Shown here piece by piece: positions 44,881 to 54,715 of a stretch of DNA of 64,000 bases. Source of the stretch: Pseudomaricurvus hydrocarbonicus (lineage in GTDB: Bacteria > Pseudomonadota > Gammaproteobacteria > Pseudomonadales > Cellvibrionaceae); the NCBI RefSeq assembly GCF_011602365.1, contig NZ_JAAONZ010000025.1:1-64000 (forward strand), written 5' to 3'. A program made the translations under genes and the position numbers. Within the stretch, counting starts at the first letter, position 1; the number at the start of each line of letters is the position of its first letter. Below the pieces are notes generated by a model, which was not told the DNA's origin, ran no database searches, and saw only the letters and a list, made by a program, of their open reading frames with translations.

Positions 44881-45321
44881 ATGACAGTTTCTCCAGCGGC
44901 TCGCCGCAAAGCCCGACATTACGCCATGCAAGCCCTGTATCAGTGGAGCATGACATCCGCCGCCATCAATGTGATTGAGGCTGAGTTTCATGCCGATAAT
45001 GATATGAGCAAAGCGGATATCGCTTACTTTCGCGAAATTCTCCACGGTGTCCCCAAGCAACTCTCCGAATTGGACACGGCCTACTCGGCGCACCTGAAAG
45101 AGCGGGAACAGAATGAGCTCGACCCGGTGACCCAGGCGCTGTTGCGGATGTCCACTTATGAGTTGATGTCTCGCCTTGATGTCCCTTACAAGGTGGTGAT
45201 TAACGAAGCGGTATCGCTGGCGAAAAAATTCGGCGCAACGGACAGTCACAAATTCATTAACGGTGTACTCGATAAGGTGGCGGCCGAGCATCGTGCCGTT
45301 GAAGTTAAGGCCACCCGTTGA
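44881..45321 (+). CDS. nusB: Transcription antitermination factor NusB
   Basis: Binds boxA RNA with S10 (NusE) for rRNA antitermination. All-helical protein, 146 residues: [15 protein letters not shown] at the start and [26 protein letters not shown] near the end are family signatures. It sits between ribH and thiL, as in many gammaproteobacteria. Confidence 0.97.
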   Translation: MTVSPAARRKARHYAMQALYQWSMTSAAINVIEAEFHADNDMSKADIAYFREILHGVPKQLSELDTAYSAHLKEREQNELDPVTQALLRMSTYELMSRLDVPYKVVINEAVSLAKKFGATDSHKFINGVLDKVAAEHRAVEVKATR

Positions 45322-45361
45322 ATGATTCATGGCCAATACCTGCGGTCAGTCAGGCAAGATA

Positions 45362-46342
45362 ATGTCGCTGGGTGAATTTGAATTAATTAAACAGTATTTC
45401 CAGCAGCAGTCCGGCGCCCCGGGAGTGGCTCTGGGGATTGGTGATGATTGCGCCCTGTTGACTGTTCCGCTGGGTCAGCAGTTGGCGGTGTCCATGGATA
45501 CCTCGATTGCCGATGTGCATTTCCCCGCAGACGGGGAGCCGGACTTGATCGCTGAACGGGCGTTGCGGGTGAACATCAGCGACCTGGCGGCGATGGGGGC
45601 AGAGCCTCTGTGGTTTACTCTGGGGCTGACCTTGCCTGACGCCGACCCTCAATGGCTGCAGGCGTTTTCGCAAGGGCTGTTTCGCGTAGCCCGTGAGTAC
45701 GGTATTGCCCTTGTTGGTGGTGACACGACACGCGGCAAGTTGAGCATTACGATTCAGGTTCATGGTGCGGTCGCCGAGGGTAAAGCGCTGCTGCGCAGCC
45801 GGGCGTCAGAGGGTGATCAGATTTTTGTCACCGGTCCTGTGGGGGATGGAGCTGCGGCCCTGGCGGTTATGAAGCAACAGCTGTCGGCGGCAAGCATGAT
45901 GACGGACTATCTTATGGAGCGTTATTACCGCCCTCAGCCGCAGGTGGTTGCGGGTCAGTTGCTGACGAATTTTTGCGCCGCCGCGATTGATATTTCCGAC
46001 GGACTGGTGGCGGATCTTGGCCATATTTGTGAACAAAGCGGGGTGGGGGCCGATTTGCATCTGGAGCGGATTCCCTTGTCCGAGGCGGTGAGGCAGCTGG
46101 TGTCCTTCGAGCAGGGCATCGACTGGGCGTTGAGTGGTGGTGATGATTATCAGCTGTGTTTCACGGTGCCGAAGGCCCAGGTTCAGCAACTCGAGACGCT
46201 GGTCAGCACGGGCAAGATCGTTGCTCATCACATCGGTGAGATTACGGCTGGCAACGGGGTCAGCTGTTGGCACAACAGCAACCCGGTTGTCCCCAGTGGC
46301 AAGGGTTTCCAGCACTTTGGTGGACAGGAGGCCTTGTCGTGA
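45362..46342 (+). CDS. thiL: Thiamine-monophosphate kinase ThiL
   Basis: Phosphorylates thiamine monophosphate to the active diphosphate. The 326 residues contain the N-terminal GEFELIKQYF, the IGDDCALL nucleotide motif (about 28), the SMDTSIADVHF metal site, LVGGDTTRG (about 115) and the late ALSGGDDYQLCF. I choose ATG 45362 (MSLGEFELI) for homology and a nearby AGG; an in-frame ATG at 45329 would add 11 residues. The stop overlaps the pgpA start. Confidence 0.94.
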   Translation: MSLGEFELIKQYFQQQSGAPGVALGIGDDCALLTVPLGQQLAVSMDTSIADVHFPADGEPDLIAERALRVNISDLAAMGAEPLWFTLGLTLPDADPQWLQAFSQGLFRVAREYGIALVGGDTTRGKLSITIQVHGAVAEGKALLRSRASEGDQIFVTGPVGDGAAALAVMKQQLSAASMMTDYLMERYYRPQPQVVAGQLLTNFCAAAIDISDGLVADLGHICEQSGVGADLHLERIPLSEAVRQLVSFEQGIDWALSGGDDYQLCFTVPKAQVQQLETLVSTGKIVAHHIGEITAGNGVSCWHNSNPVVPSGKGFQHFGGQEALS

Positions 46343-46821
46343 CTCGCGCACTGACTTTTGCTGACTTGATCGTCCGGCCGGTGCACTGGTTGGCGTTTGG
46401 TTTCGGTTCCGGGTTGTCTCCCAAGGCACCGGGAACTGCGGGTACGGTAGTGGCAATTCCACTGTACTTGCTGTTGTCGCAATTGCCGTTGGCGGGTTAC
46501 CTGCTGGTGGTGCTGGCGACCTTTGCGTTGGGGGTCTACCTGTGTGATAAAACCTCCCGTGATTTGGGCGTGCACGATCACCCGGGCATTGTTTGGGATG
46601 AGTTTGTCGGCTACTGGATAACCATGATCGCCGCTCCCGCAGGTTGGGTCTGGGTGGTGATCGGTTTTCTCTGGTTTCGTCTGTTTGATGTGCTCAAGCC
46701 CTGGCCCATTCGCTGGTTGGACGAGCATGTTCACGGGGGCTTTGGCATTATGATTGATGATGTTCTGGCTGGTGTGATGGCGTTGGTCTGTGTCCAGTTG
46801 TGTTACTGGTGGTGGGTCTGA
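46339..46821 (+). CDS. pgpA: Phosphatidylglycerophosphatase A
   Basis: Inner-membrane phosphatase that makes phosphatidylglycerol. The 160-residue protein has the family blocks GFGSGLSPKAPGTAGT (about 21-36), HDHPGIVWDEFVGYW and a C-terminal DDVLAGVMA, with several membrane helices. The start is GTG at 46339, with AGGAGG 6 bases upstream and a 4-base overlap with the thiL stop (GTGA). A longer in-frame start inside thiL has no homology support. Confidence 0.92.
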   Translation: MTRALTFADLIVRPVHWLAFGFGSGLSPKAPGTAGTVVAIPLYLLLSQLPLAGYLLVVLATFALGVYLCDKTSRDLGVHDHPGIVWDEFVGYWITMIAAPAGWVWVVIGFLWFRLFDVLKPWPIRWLDEHVHGGFGIMIDDVLAGVMALVCVQLCYWWWV

Positions 46822-46822
46822 G

Positions 46823-47491
46823 GTGCTGACACAGGGTTTTCGGCAGGGATTGATGTCGCTCCTTCTGTCGGTGAATCTGCTGGCTGGGGCTGCGAATGTT
46901 GTGGCGGCCGCTGCCGAGGCTGTCAGTGTTGAGGTTAAGGGATTGTTTTCCGGCAGTGCGCTGTTGGTGATTGATGGACAGCAAAAGTTGCTGAAGGTTG
47001 GCAAAGGCTACCGGGGGGTGACTCTGGTTTCTGCCAGCAGTAAGGGCGCGGTAATCGACATCGAAGGCAAGCAGCATACGCTGGGGTTAAGCAGGCGCAT
47101 CGCGTCCAGCTTTCAATCGGCCGACATTCATGAGGTGCGTTTGCAGCCTGGAAGAGGCGGGCACTATGTCACGCCGGCACGCATTAATAACCGCCCTGTG
47201 TCGGTGATGGTGGATACCGGAGCGACGGCTGTTGCGATGAGCCTGCCGCAGGCCAGGGCACTGGGAATCGATTACCGCAATGGCGAACTGGTACCGGTCA
47301 GTACCGCCAATGGGATTGTGAATGGTTACCGAGTGACATTGAGCAGCGTCACTGTGGGTACGGTAAAGGTGAATAACGTTGCAGCGCTCGTCAGTATGAG
47401 TGATTTTCCCGGTGAGATATTGTTGGGCAACAGCTACTTGAGCCGGGTCAAAATGTTTAAAGAAAATGGTGTGCTGGTTTTTCAAAACTAG
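46823..47491 (+). CDS. Retropepsin-like aspartic protease, secreted (clan AA, TIGR02281-like)
   Basis: A predicted periplasmic protein of about 222 residues. A signal peptide (LLLSVNLLAGAANVVAAAAEA) precedes a small N-terminal beta domain, then a single retropepsin domain with VDTGATAVAMS (about 129-139) and the closing EILLGNSYL. Such proteins dimerise to form one active site; targets in gammaproteobacteria are unknown. Start is uncertain: GTG 46823 gives a proper n-region, ATG 46853 leaves a short hydrophobic start. It overlaps or touches the end of pgpA, so it is probably co-transcribed. Confidence 0.78.
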   Translation: MLTQGFRQGLMSLLLSVNLLAGAANVVAAAAEAVSVEVKGLFSGSALLVIDGQQKLLKVGKGYRGVTLVSASSKGAVIDIEGKQHTLGLSRRIASSFQSADIHEVRLQPGRGGHYVTPARINNRPVSVMVDTGATAVAMSLPQARALGIDYRNGELVPVSTANGIVNGYRVTLSSVTVGTVKVNNVAALVSMSDFPGEILLGNSYLSRVKMFKENGVLVFQN

Positions 47492-47587
47492 TATGAAACG
47501 CGCAGCAGTAAGCCGCCGCCGAGGTGTATGCCCTTGACAGGGCATCCATTTCAGTTGTTGGCTGGCGCGACAGTAAGAGGTTGTATT

Positions 47588-48196
47588 GTGACCGTCCGAT
47601 ACGTTGAATCTTCAAAGTTACCCACCTCGTGGGGGATCTTTGATATGCACGGTTTTGAAGATACCGAAACCAGTAAAGAGCATGTTGTACTGAGCATGGG
47701 GCAGATCGATAACGGTGAGCCTGTGCTCGCCCGCATTCATTCTGAGTGCCTGACTGGAGATGCTCTGTTCAGTTTGCGCTGTGATTGCGGCGCGCAACTG
47801 CAGTCAGCGATGCATCGCATTGCCATGGAGGGGCGGGGTGTGATCTTCTACCTGCGCCAGGAGGGGCGTGGTATAGGTCTGATGAATAAGATTAAGGCCT
47901 ATCGCCTGCAGGACAAGGGCGCTGACACCGTGGAAGCCAATGAGCAGCTGGGCTTTGGTGCGGATATGCGCGATTACTCCATTTTGCAGCCGATGCTGGA
48001 ACACATGAACATCCATGAGATCCGGCTGATGACCAATAACCCGCGCAAAGTGAAGGCGCTGCAGGAGCTGGGAATTAATGTGGTCGAGCGGGTAGCCCAC
48101 GAAAGTGGCCGCAATCCGCACAATGCAAAATACCTGGAAACCAAAAAAGGTAAGTTGGGGCATTTGCTGGAAGATCAGGACGACGGCGAAAGCTAG
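47588..48196 (+). CDS. ribA: GTP cyclohydrolase II RibA
   Basis: First committed riboflavin step: opens GTP with loss of formate and pyrophosphate. The zinc site is complete in [18 protein letters not shown], and the arginine loop RQEGRGIGL and the C-terminal NNPRKV motif are present. I use the GTG at 47588 ([13 protein letters not shown]), which fits family N-termini and has AAGAGG 6 bases upstream; 202 residues. It supplies the activity that the RibBA-type protein appears to have lost. A strong hairpin separates it from accC. Confidence 0.95.
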   Translation: MTVRYVESSKLPTSWGIFDMHGFEDTETSKEHVVLSMGQIDNGEPVLARIHSECLTGDALFSLRCDCGAQLQSAMHRIAMEGRGVIFYLRQEGRGIGLMNKIKAYRLQDKGADTVEANEQLGFGADMRDYSILQPMLEHMNIHEIRLMTNNPRKVKALQELGINVVERVAHESGRNPHNAKYLETKKGKLGHLLEDQDDGES

Positions 48197-48220
48197 GCTT
48201 GCGCGTCTCAGAGGCATAAA

Positions 48221-48256
48221 AAAACCGCGGTGCTGTTAAGCAGCCGCGGTTTTTTT
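48221..48256. terminator. Bidirectional terminator between ribA and accC
   Basis: A run of A, CCGCGGTGCT, a GTTA loop, AGCAGCCGCGG and a T8 run. One bulged G interrupts the stem. A and T runs on either side let it stop both convergent transcripts. Confidence 0.9.
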
Positions 48257-48275
48257 TGAAGCGAAAAAGCTGAAT

Positions 48276-49616
48276 TTACAGCCCTAACTTCTTCTCAAGG
48301 TAGTGGATGTTAACGCCACCTTTGGCAAAGCCTGCATCGCGAACCAGATCCTTTTGCAGGGGGATGTTGGTGCGAATGCCGTCAACCACCAGCTCGTCCA
48401 GAGCGTGACGCATACGCGCCAGCGCTTCGTCACGGGTATCACCATAGGTGATGACCTTGGCGATCATGGAATCATAAGTGGGTGGGACGGTGTAGCCACT
48501 GTAGAGGTGAGAGTCGACACGAACCCCGAGGCCACCGGGGGTGTGAAATTGATTCACGGTACCAGGGCATGGCATAAAGGTTTTCGGGTCTTCGGCGTTG
48601 ATCCGACACTCAAAAGAATGGCCTCTGATGGTGATGTCGTCCTGGGTGACCGAGAGTTTTTCACCGGCGCAGACGCGGATCTGCTCTTTGATCAGGTCAA
48701 AGTTTGTGACCATTTCCGTGACCGGGTGCTCCACCTGAATGCGGGTGTTCATTTCGATGAAGTAGTAGTGGCCGTCTTCATAGAGGAACTCGAACGTACC
48801 GGCACCGCGATAGCCGATTTTAATACAGGCGTTCACGCACGACTCGTAGACCTTCTCGCGGGCTTCGGGGTCAATACCGGGAGCAGGCGCTTCCTCCAGA
48901 ACTTTCTGGTGTCGGCGCTGCAGCGAACAATCGCGGTCACCCAGGTGGATCGCATTGCCCTGACCGTCTGACAGCACCTGCACTTCGACGTGGCGGGGGT
49001 TTTGCAGGTATTTCTCCATGTACACCGTATCATCGCCAAAACCGGAGAGAGCTTCCGCTTTGGTTACACGAATGGAGTTCATCAGGGCTGATTCAGTATG
49101 CACCACGCGCATGCCTCGCCCGCCGCCACCGGCAGCGGCCTTGATGATGACCGGGTAGCCGATTTCTCGGCCGTGCTTCAGGCACACTTCCGCATCATCA
49201 GGCAGCGGGCCGTTGGACCCGGGTACTGTGGGTACACCAGCCTCTTTCATGGCCCTGATGGCCGAGACTTTGTCGCCCATCAGGCGGATAACGTCCGGGT
49301 CAGGTCCGATAAACGTAAAACCACTTTTTTGAACCTGCTCGGCAAAGTCGGCGTTTTCAGCCAAAAAACCATAGCCGGGGTGCACCGCCACAGAGTCGGT
49401 AATTTCCATGGCGCTGATGATGCGTGGAATGTTGAGGTAGCTCTCGGTCGACGAATTGGGGCCAATGCACACCGATTCGTCAGCCAGGCGCACGTGCTTG
49501 AGATCGCGGTCAATCTGCGAATGCACGGCGACGGTTTTAATGCCCATTTCTTTACAAGCGCGCAACACGCGCAGCGCAATCTCGCCACGGTTGGCGATCA
49601 GAATTTTTTCAAACAT
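48276..49616 (-). CDS. accC: Acetyl-CoA carboxylase, biotin carboxylase subunit AccC
   Basis: Carboxylates the biotin on AccB with ATP and bicarbonate, first half of malonyl-CoA synthesis. The 446 residues open with [20 protein letters not shown]; the ATP-grasp glycine loop is [14 protein letters not shown] (about 159-172), and the ExExNxR metal motif appears as [16 protein letters not shown] (about 286). AGAGGA precedes the ATG by 7 bases. Follows accB by 27 bases. Confidence 0.98.
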   Translation of the reverse strand: MFEKILIANRGEIALRVLRACKEMGIKTVAVHSQIDRDLKHVRLADESVCIGPNSSTESYLNIPRIISAMEITDSVAVHPGYGFLAENADFAEQVQKSGFTFIGPDPDVIRLMGDKVSAIRAMKEAGVPTVPGSNGPLPDDAEVCLKHGREIGYPVIIKAAAGGGGRGMRVVHTESALMNSIRVTKAEALSGFGDDTVYMEKYLQNPRHVEVQVLSDGQGNAIHLGDRDCSLQRRHQKVLEEAPAPGIDPEAREKVYESCVNACIKIGYRGAGTFEFLYEDGHYYFIEMNTRIQVEHPVTEMVTNFDLIKEQIRVCAGEKLSVTQDDITIRGHSFECRINAEDPKTFMPCPGTVNQFHTPGGLGVRVDSHLYSGYTVPPTYDSMIAKVITYGDTRDEALARMRHALDELVVDGIRTNIPLQKDLVRDAGFAKGGVNIHYLEKKLGL

Positions 49617-49643
49617 GCCCAGATCCTCTGTTTGTGTGCATCC

Positions 49644-50093
49644 TTAAACGATGGTGACCAGAGGCTGGTCAAATTCAACCGGCTCGCCGTCCTCAACCAG
49701 AATGGCTTCTACGACACCGGCTTTATCGGCTTCGATTTGGTTCATCATTTTCATGGCTTCGACAATGCAGATGACGTCGCCGGGTTTAACGTGCTGACCG
49801 ACCTGGACAAAAGCCGGGGAGCCTGGGCTCGGGGCTGAATAGTAAGTGCCCACCATGGGAGATTTAATCACGTGACCGCTGAACGTATCTTTTTTCTCTT
49901 CGGGGGCCGCGGCTGCCGGAGCGGGTGCTGCTGCAGGCGCCGGGGCCGGAGCTGCCATCATCTGCGGCGCGGCGTAGGTCGCCGGGCTGTTGCGGCTGAT
50001 GCGCACAGACTCTTCACCTTCTTTAATCTCCAGTTCACCGATGTCGGATTCTTCCAGCAGTTCGATGAGTTTTTTAATTTTGCGAATGTCCAT
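49644..50093 (-). CDS. accB: Acetyl-CoA carboxylase biotin carboxyl carrier protein AccB
   Basis: Carries the biotin arm between AccC and AccAD. The 149 residues comprise an N-terminal [16 protein letters not shown], an Ala/Pro-rich flexible linker (about 50-75) and the biotinyl domain with VEAMKMMNQ, where the Lys is biotinylated. I use ATG 50093 with GGTGG upstream; the ATG at 50108 lacks a ribosome site. The gap to aroQ is short, so they form one operon. Confidence 0.96.
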   Translation of the reverse strand: MDIRKIKKLIELLEESDIGELEIKEGEESVRISRNSPATYAAPQMMAAPAPAPAAAPAPAAAAPEEKKDTFSGHVIKSPMVGTYYSAPSPGSPAFVQVGQHVKPGDVICIVEAMKMMNQIEADKAGVVEAILVEDGEPVEFDQPLVTIV

Positions 50094-50200
50094 AAGTTTT
50101 TCCACCATTGAGTCAGTGGCCTTATTGGCCTTGTAATTGTTTAGGGTTGTGAAGTGATTGTGGTTTGTGTCATGTAAGTTGGGTTCATCAAACTGCTGCG

Positions 50201-50638
50201 TTAAGCGAGCTGGCTGAAGGCGGCGCTGAGCGCCAGGTCATAACTCTGGGCGCCGAAGCCGCAGATGACGCCCTGGGCGATGTCCGACAAATACGAGTGC
50301 TGGCGAAACGCTTCGCGACTGTGCACGTTGGACAAGTGCAGCTCAATAAACGGAATCTCTACTCCCGCCAGTGCGTCGCGAATGGCGACGCTGGTGTGTG
50401 TGAAGGCGGCGGGGTTGATCAGGATGAAATCGACGCCTTCGGTTTTGGCGCTGTGAATACGGTCAATCAATTCGTGCTCGGCGTTGCTTTGCAGGCACTG
50501 GAGTTGGTGCCCGGCGCTTTGGCAGCGCTCGCTCAGTTGAAGATTGATGTCCGCCAGGGTGGTGGCGCCGTAAATTTCTGGCTCACGAGTGCCGAGTAAG
50601 TTTAGGTTGGGTCCGTGAAGAACCAGAATTGTCGCCAT
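50201..50638 (-). CDS. aroQ: 3-dehydroquinate dehydratase, type II (AroQ)
   Basis: Dehydrates 3-dehydroquinate in the shikimate pathway; dodecameric enzyme. The 145 residues begin [20 protein letters not shown], with the catalytic Tyr of PEIYG at about 23 and the His of [12 protein letters not shown] near 100. The open frame's 23 extra codons upstream are unlike the family. aroQ-accB-accC is a standard order. Confidence 0.96.
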   Translation of the reverse strand: MATILVLHGPNLNLLGTREPEIYGATTLADINLQLSERCQSAGHQLQCLQSNAEHELIDRIHSAKTEGVDFILINPAAFTHTSVAIRDALAGVEIPFIELHLSNVHSREAFRQHSYLSDIAQGVICGFGAQSYDLALSAAFSQLA

Positions 50639-50945
50639 AAAGCTAGGTTTCCTGGATAAAATGCTTAAGTTAGCGCGGATCTTTATAGAATAGAGTAATT
50701 TTACCAACTAGATAGGGTGAGTGTGCCCCAAAAAATATAACGCGTCTAGTCAATTGCTGAAAAATGTGAAATTGACAGATTTTAGCGTCAAGATTGCCGA
50801 AGTTAGAGTGTTAAACGCTTGTTTTTATTTTAGGAAGGCGACCTGTTTGACGATGTTTAACGCCGATGGCGTCCCTTTCAAGGTCTTATATTCGAAGTTT
50901 TTCGAAATTGCGGCTATTTTCAAGGTAAATAGCCGCAATTTGCAG

Positions 50946-52835
50946 TTATCTTGAGGCTTTTAAGCGATCGATGGCGCTTATGATCGTTTGTTCGCGCAAA
51001 AGTTGGGGCAAGATGACCGGTGGGTCATTCGGATTGCCCGAATACAAAAGGTAGAGTGGCACGCCATTGCGGTCGAATTGCGACAGCAGGTGGGTGATTT
51101 CCGGGTTGTAGTGAGTCCAGTCGCCTTTTAATTTGACGATGCCGGCATCTTCGAAGGCAATGAGGGTTTTTTCCGTATCCAGAGCAATCTTTTCGTTGGC
51201 CAGGCAGGTGATGCACCAGTCGGCGGTTAAATTGACAAAGGTCGGGGTACCTTGGTTGAGCAGTTGCGTCAGTCGGGCCTGAGTATAGGGTTGCCAGTTA
51301 TTCTCCAGGCGGGCTGTGGACGCTGAGGCGGCCTGAGTTTTCCCCTCGATCTGCGTCACAGGCCAGACCGCACTGCAGACAACCATGAGGGCAATGACTT
51401 TTTGCCAGCGGCGGGCCGGTTGATGCTGCCAAAGCCAGGCGGCAAAGGCCAGTCCAATGGCTCCGGCAACTAAAGCCACCAGAGTGTCGCTGTCGGTTTG
51501 ACGGCTGACTACCCAAAGCAACCACAAGGCGGTGAAATACAGGGGAAAGGCCAGCAGCTGTTTCAGGGTTTCCATCCATTGCCCGGGTTTAGGCAGCTTT
51601 TGTGACAGGCTCGGGAAGTAGGTGAGCAGCAGGAATGGCAGGGCCATGCCAAAGCCCAGCGAGACAAAAATGGTGAGGGCGATGAATGTGGGCTGTGTGA
51701 CGGCGAAGCCCAGGGCGCCACCCATCATAGGGGCTGTGCAAGGGCTGGCCACGACCGTCGCCAGCGCCCCGGTAAAGAACGAGGAGCGATAGCGGTGACC
51801 TTCGGTGAGGGCTTGACCGCTGCCACTCAATGACGACCCTAGGTTAAGCAAGCCTGACAGGGCCAGCCCCATGGCGAAAAAAAGATACGCCAGGAGCGCG
51901 ACAATGACCGGTGACTGCAGCTGAAAGCCCCAGCCGATGGCCTGCCCGGCTTGGCGCAGTGACAACATGATGGCGGCAATCAGGACAAAGGTGGCAATAA
52001 CCCCGGCGGTGTAAGCCCAGCCGTGCCAGTGTTGCTGGTGGGGGTTCTCCCGGCTGCGTGCCAGGCTCAGCGCTTTTAAAGACAGTACCGGAAAGACACA
52101 AGGCATCAGGTTCAGCAGCATTCCCCCGAGCAGGGCACCGAAGGCGGCCAGGAAGATCTTGCTGACGGAGCTGGGGCTTGTTGGCAGCACCGCCTGATCG
52201 GGTGGGGCAGTGGGTTGCGGCGATTGAATCAGGGTCACATTCCCTTGTTCAAGTCTCAGTGTTTGCTGCTGGGGGGGATAGCAAAGGCCGGCATCGGCGC
52301 AGCCCTGGGAGTGAACAATGATGTCCAGGCTCTGGGCGACGCTGAGTTCGGGAAGCGCCAGGGTAATGTCTAACGTGTTGTAATAGACCTCAAGCTGCTG
52401 CTCAAAGTAATCGTCGTATTTTTCAATTCCAGTTGGCAGGTCGACGGTTTGAGGGTTGCCATTGAGCACAAACTTCAATTTGTGCTGATATAAGTAGTAG
52501 CCGTCGGCAATGTCCCAGTGAATCAGCAGTTGTTGATTGTGGAGGGTGCCGCTCAGTTGATAGGCCTGATTTACCGGTAAAAAGCTGACGCTAAGCGAAG
52601 AGTCGAGTGATGTCGGATTGAGCGAGACCGGGTTTGCGCTGCTGGAGGTCGAGGGCTCAAAGGCGAATTGATCCCTATTGGGTAAGGGAGTTGACGGGCC
52701 GCCACTCAGTTGGGGGACACTCGCAACAGAATTAGAATCCAGGGGCGCTTGCTCTTGCACTGCCAGCCCGGCACTGCTCCACAATGACAGTATGAATAGG
52801 GTAAGCGTGGTCAGAGAGGTTAGTTTTGGAGGCAT
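50946..52835 (-). CDS. dsbD: Thiol:disulfide interchange protein DsbD
   Basis: Brings reducing power from cytosolic thioredoxin across the inner membrane to DsbC, DsbG and cytochrome c maturation. In order: signal segment, N-terminal periplasmic domain with the Cys pair in GCADAGLCYPP (about 180-190), eight membrane helices with the two catalytic Cys motifs PCVFPVLSLKA and ASPCTAPMMGG, and a C-terminal thioredoxin domain with DWCITCLANEK (about 545). The 629 residues are slightly longer than E. coli DsbD because of a Ser/Pro-rich stretch after the signal. Confidence 0.94.
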   Translation of the reverse strand: MPPKLTSLTTLTLFILSLWSSAGLAVQEQAPLDSNSVASVPQLSGGPSTPLPNRDQFAFEPSTSSSANPVSLNPTSLDSSLSVSFLPVNQAYQLSGTLHNQQLLIHWDIADGYYLYQHKLKFVLNGNPQTVDLPTGIEKYDDYFEQQLEVYYNTLDITLALPELSVAQSLDIIVHSQGCADAGLCYPPQQQTLRLEQGNVTLIQSPQPTAPPDQAVLPTSPSSVSKIFLAAFGALLGGMLLNLMPCVFPVLSLKALSLARSRENPHQQHWHGWAYTAGVIATFVLIAAIMLSLRQAGQAIGWGFQLQSPVIVALLAYLFFAMGLALSGLLNLGSSLSGSGQALTEGHRYRSSFFTGALATVVASPCTAPMMGGALGFAVTQPTFIALTIFVSLGFGMALPFLLLTYFPSLSQKLPKPGQWMETLKQLLAFPLYFTALWLLWVVSRQTDSDTLVALVAGAIGLAFAAWLWQHQPARRWQKVIALMVVCSAVWPVTQIEGKTQAASASTARLENNWQPYTQARLTQLLNQGTPTFVNLTADWCITCLANEKIALDTEKTLIAFEDAGIVKLKGDWTHYNPEITHLLSQFDRNGVPLYLLYSGNPNDPPVILPQLLREQTIISAIDRLKASR

Positions 52836-52995
52836 GGGTTAATGGATCCGTTTTGTCATCAAGGGTCGTTGCCGAAACCGCGAGTGGGTCGTGGTAATCC
52901 TCTGCGTTGATTTGACTGTGGTTATCAGGCAGAGTTTCGGGCATTGTACAGAAGAATTGGATGAAAGCATGATATCGATAAGGGGTGTAAACCTC

Positions 52996-53772
52996 ATGGG
53001 GTCATATTTAAGCCTGCAACCGGTGTTGATGGTGGCCAGGTTATTGATTGCTGCGTCATTGGGGGCTGCCCTGTTGTCTGGCTGCTCAACTCAGGTTGCA
53101 GAGCCGAAAAGCCTTCCCGCAGAGTCTTTGGCTGCGGCCGCTCCCCTGCCGGAAAAGCCACGCGGCCCTACGTTGCAAGAGCAGGTCGAGGAATTGTTGC
53201 GCGACGCGGAGCGCGCTATGAGCGCCGATCGGTTAATGAGCCCGGAAAATGACAATGCCTATGACCGTTATAAAGCTGTCTTGCTGTTGCAGCCGTCTAA
53301 TGAGCAGGCAAGGTCGGGGCTGCAGCAAATGGTGGTCCGCTATGTGCAATTGGGCCGGGGAGCCCTGCGTGCCAGTCAGATTTCACAAGCAAAAATCTAT
53401 GCGTCGCGAGCTCATTATCTTGACGCCGACAACCGCCTGCTGCACGAGTTGGAGCGCGAAATTGGCCTGGCATCGGAGCGGGCTTTGGTGGCCCTCGCGA
53501 GTGTTGACGCAGGAGAGCCGGCCTCAGAGAATGAATACCCGCTCAATATATCGGCTTTGAATCGTCGTGATGATGAGGTCAAGGAGGTACTGAGTGAGGT
53601 GGCCAGCCGGGTCAAACTCAGCGATGAGGCGTTACTGATTGTGGCCCGCAATGATGCTGAAGGGCGCTGGCTGTATAAAGAAATGAAAAAAGCCGCCGGT
53701 GGCTACCGGATACGCGGTGATATTAAAGTGGGCAAGCGCCCTAAAATCGTGGTGTTCCCGCCGATTCAGTAA
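52996..53772 (+). CDS. Lipoprotein of unknown function with TPR-like helices
   Basis: I do not recognise a named family. About 258 residues: a lipoprotein signal ending LLSGC (the Cys lies about 22 residues from the chosen start), a Pro/Ala/Glu-rich stretch, then a helical region (about 60-150) with repeat-like pairs such as AYDRYKAVLLLQPSNEQA and AKIYASRAHYLDADN, as in tetratricopeptide proteins. The C-terminal 90 residues are mixed and include LLIVARNDAEGRWLYKEM. The start is uncertain: ATG 52996 (AGGGG upstream), 52969 and 53029 are all in frame. Divergent from dsbD; probably outer-membrane anchored. Confidence 0.7.
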   Translation: MGSYLSLQPVLMVARLLIAASLGAALLSGCSTQVAEPKSLPAESLAAAAPLPEKPRGPTLQEQVEELLRDAERAMSADRLMSPENDNAYDRYKAVLLLQPSNEQARSGLQQMVVRYVQLGRGALRASQISQAKIYASRAHYLDADNRLLHELEREIGLASERALVALASVDAGEPASENEYPLNISALNRRDDEVKEVLSEVASRVKLSDEALLIVARNDAEGRWLYKEMKKAAGGYRIRGDIKVGKRPKIVVFPPIQ

Positions 53773-54031
53773 GCTCCTTTATGTGGCCGCTGCGATACCG
53801 AAAAAAACCGAAGGGCTGGGTATCTATCGTGTTCATCAAGCCGTTAAACGATCGGGCTCATGGTGAAGTTGAAGATGCAGCTCTAAAAGAGGGTGTCGAT
53901 AGCCGGTGGAGCCCCCCTTTGAGCGTCATGCTGTTATGCTGATCAGTAAACAGCGACGATAATAGCGTGTCGAGTCGATCATAGTGTGTAACCATTATCA
54001 TGGGCACTGAGAGGATAAAAGGAAGGTATTC

Positions 54032-54535
54032 GTGAAAGAAGGAATGATGTCGTATTGCCGCCACTCGTTACTGACTGGGTGGAAGGCCGGGTTGGTGATG
54101 ATCCTGTGCAGTTTTTTATCGGTGTTTGTGGATGCCGCCGAGCTGGCTTCGGGGTCAGGAAAGGCCCAGGTGCTGGAGAATGTTCACATTGAGGAGGCAC
54201 GCATTCGCTTGCCGCTGCCCGGTCAAAGCACGGCAGTGGTGTATTTAACGCTGCTCAATTTATCGTCCCAGGAGCTGGTGATTAAAGGCGTTAAGGTAGA
54301 AGGTGCACAATTCGCAGAACTGCATCAACATTTGCATCGCGATGGCATGATGCAGATGCGTGCGGTGCCGCAGGTTGATGTTTCCGCTGGCGGGGCTTTG
54401 GAATTTAAACCCGGAGGCTACCATATCATGGCGTTTCGGATGCAGCCTGGGGCCGCTGAGGACGCCACTTATCAGGTCTCGTTAATGTTGACCAGCGGGC
54501 TGACGTTGACAGCCCAGGCAACGGTCATACGCTGA
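54032..54535 (+). CDS. Copper chaperone PCu(A)C
   Basis: Periplasmic protein that binds Cu(I) and helps load cytochrome c oxidase. After a signal segment (about 15-35) comes the single cupredoxin-like domain: VVYLTLLNLSS, the first Met/His cluster ELHQHLHRDGMMQM and the final PGGYHIMAF, which follow the family pattern of His and Met ligands ending in HxM. 167 residues, normal. GTG start with a strong AAGGAAGG upstream. Standing near dsbD fits a role in cytochrome or copper-site assembly; this is inference. Confidence 0.87.
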   Translation: MKEGMMSYCRHSLLTGWKAGLVMILCSFLSVFVDAAELASGSGKAQVLENVHIEEARIRLPLPGQSTAVVYLTLLNLSSQELVIKGVKVEGAQFAELHQHLHRDGMMQMRAVPQVDVSAGGALEFKPGGYHIMAFRMQPGAAEDATYQVSLMLTSGLTLTAQATVIR

Positions 54536-54715
54536 CTGAGCCGCCTTGGCCGGGAATCGACCGCTGCGGATTGAATTCGGACATACGTTTTAAAATTCAG
54601 GGCGCGAGGTTGTGATTCTTGCAAATCACGCTAATAGTTAGGGCCTGGACAGGGTTTACACCTGGCCAAGGTCAAGATCTAAAAAACTTAAGAGTTAAAA
54701 AGGTTAAAGTCTGAA

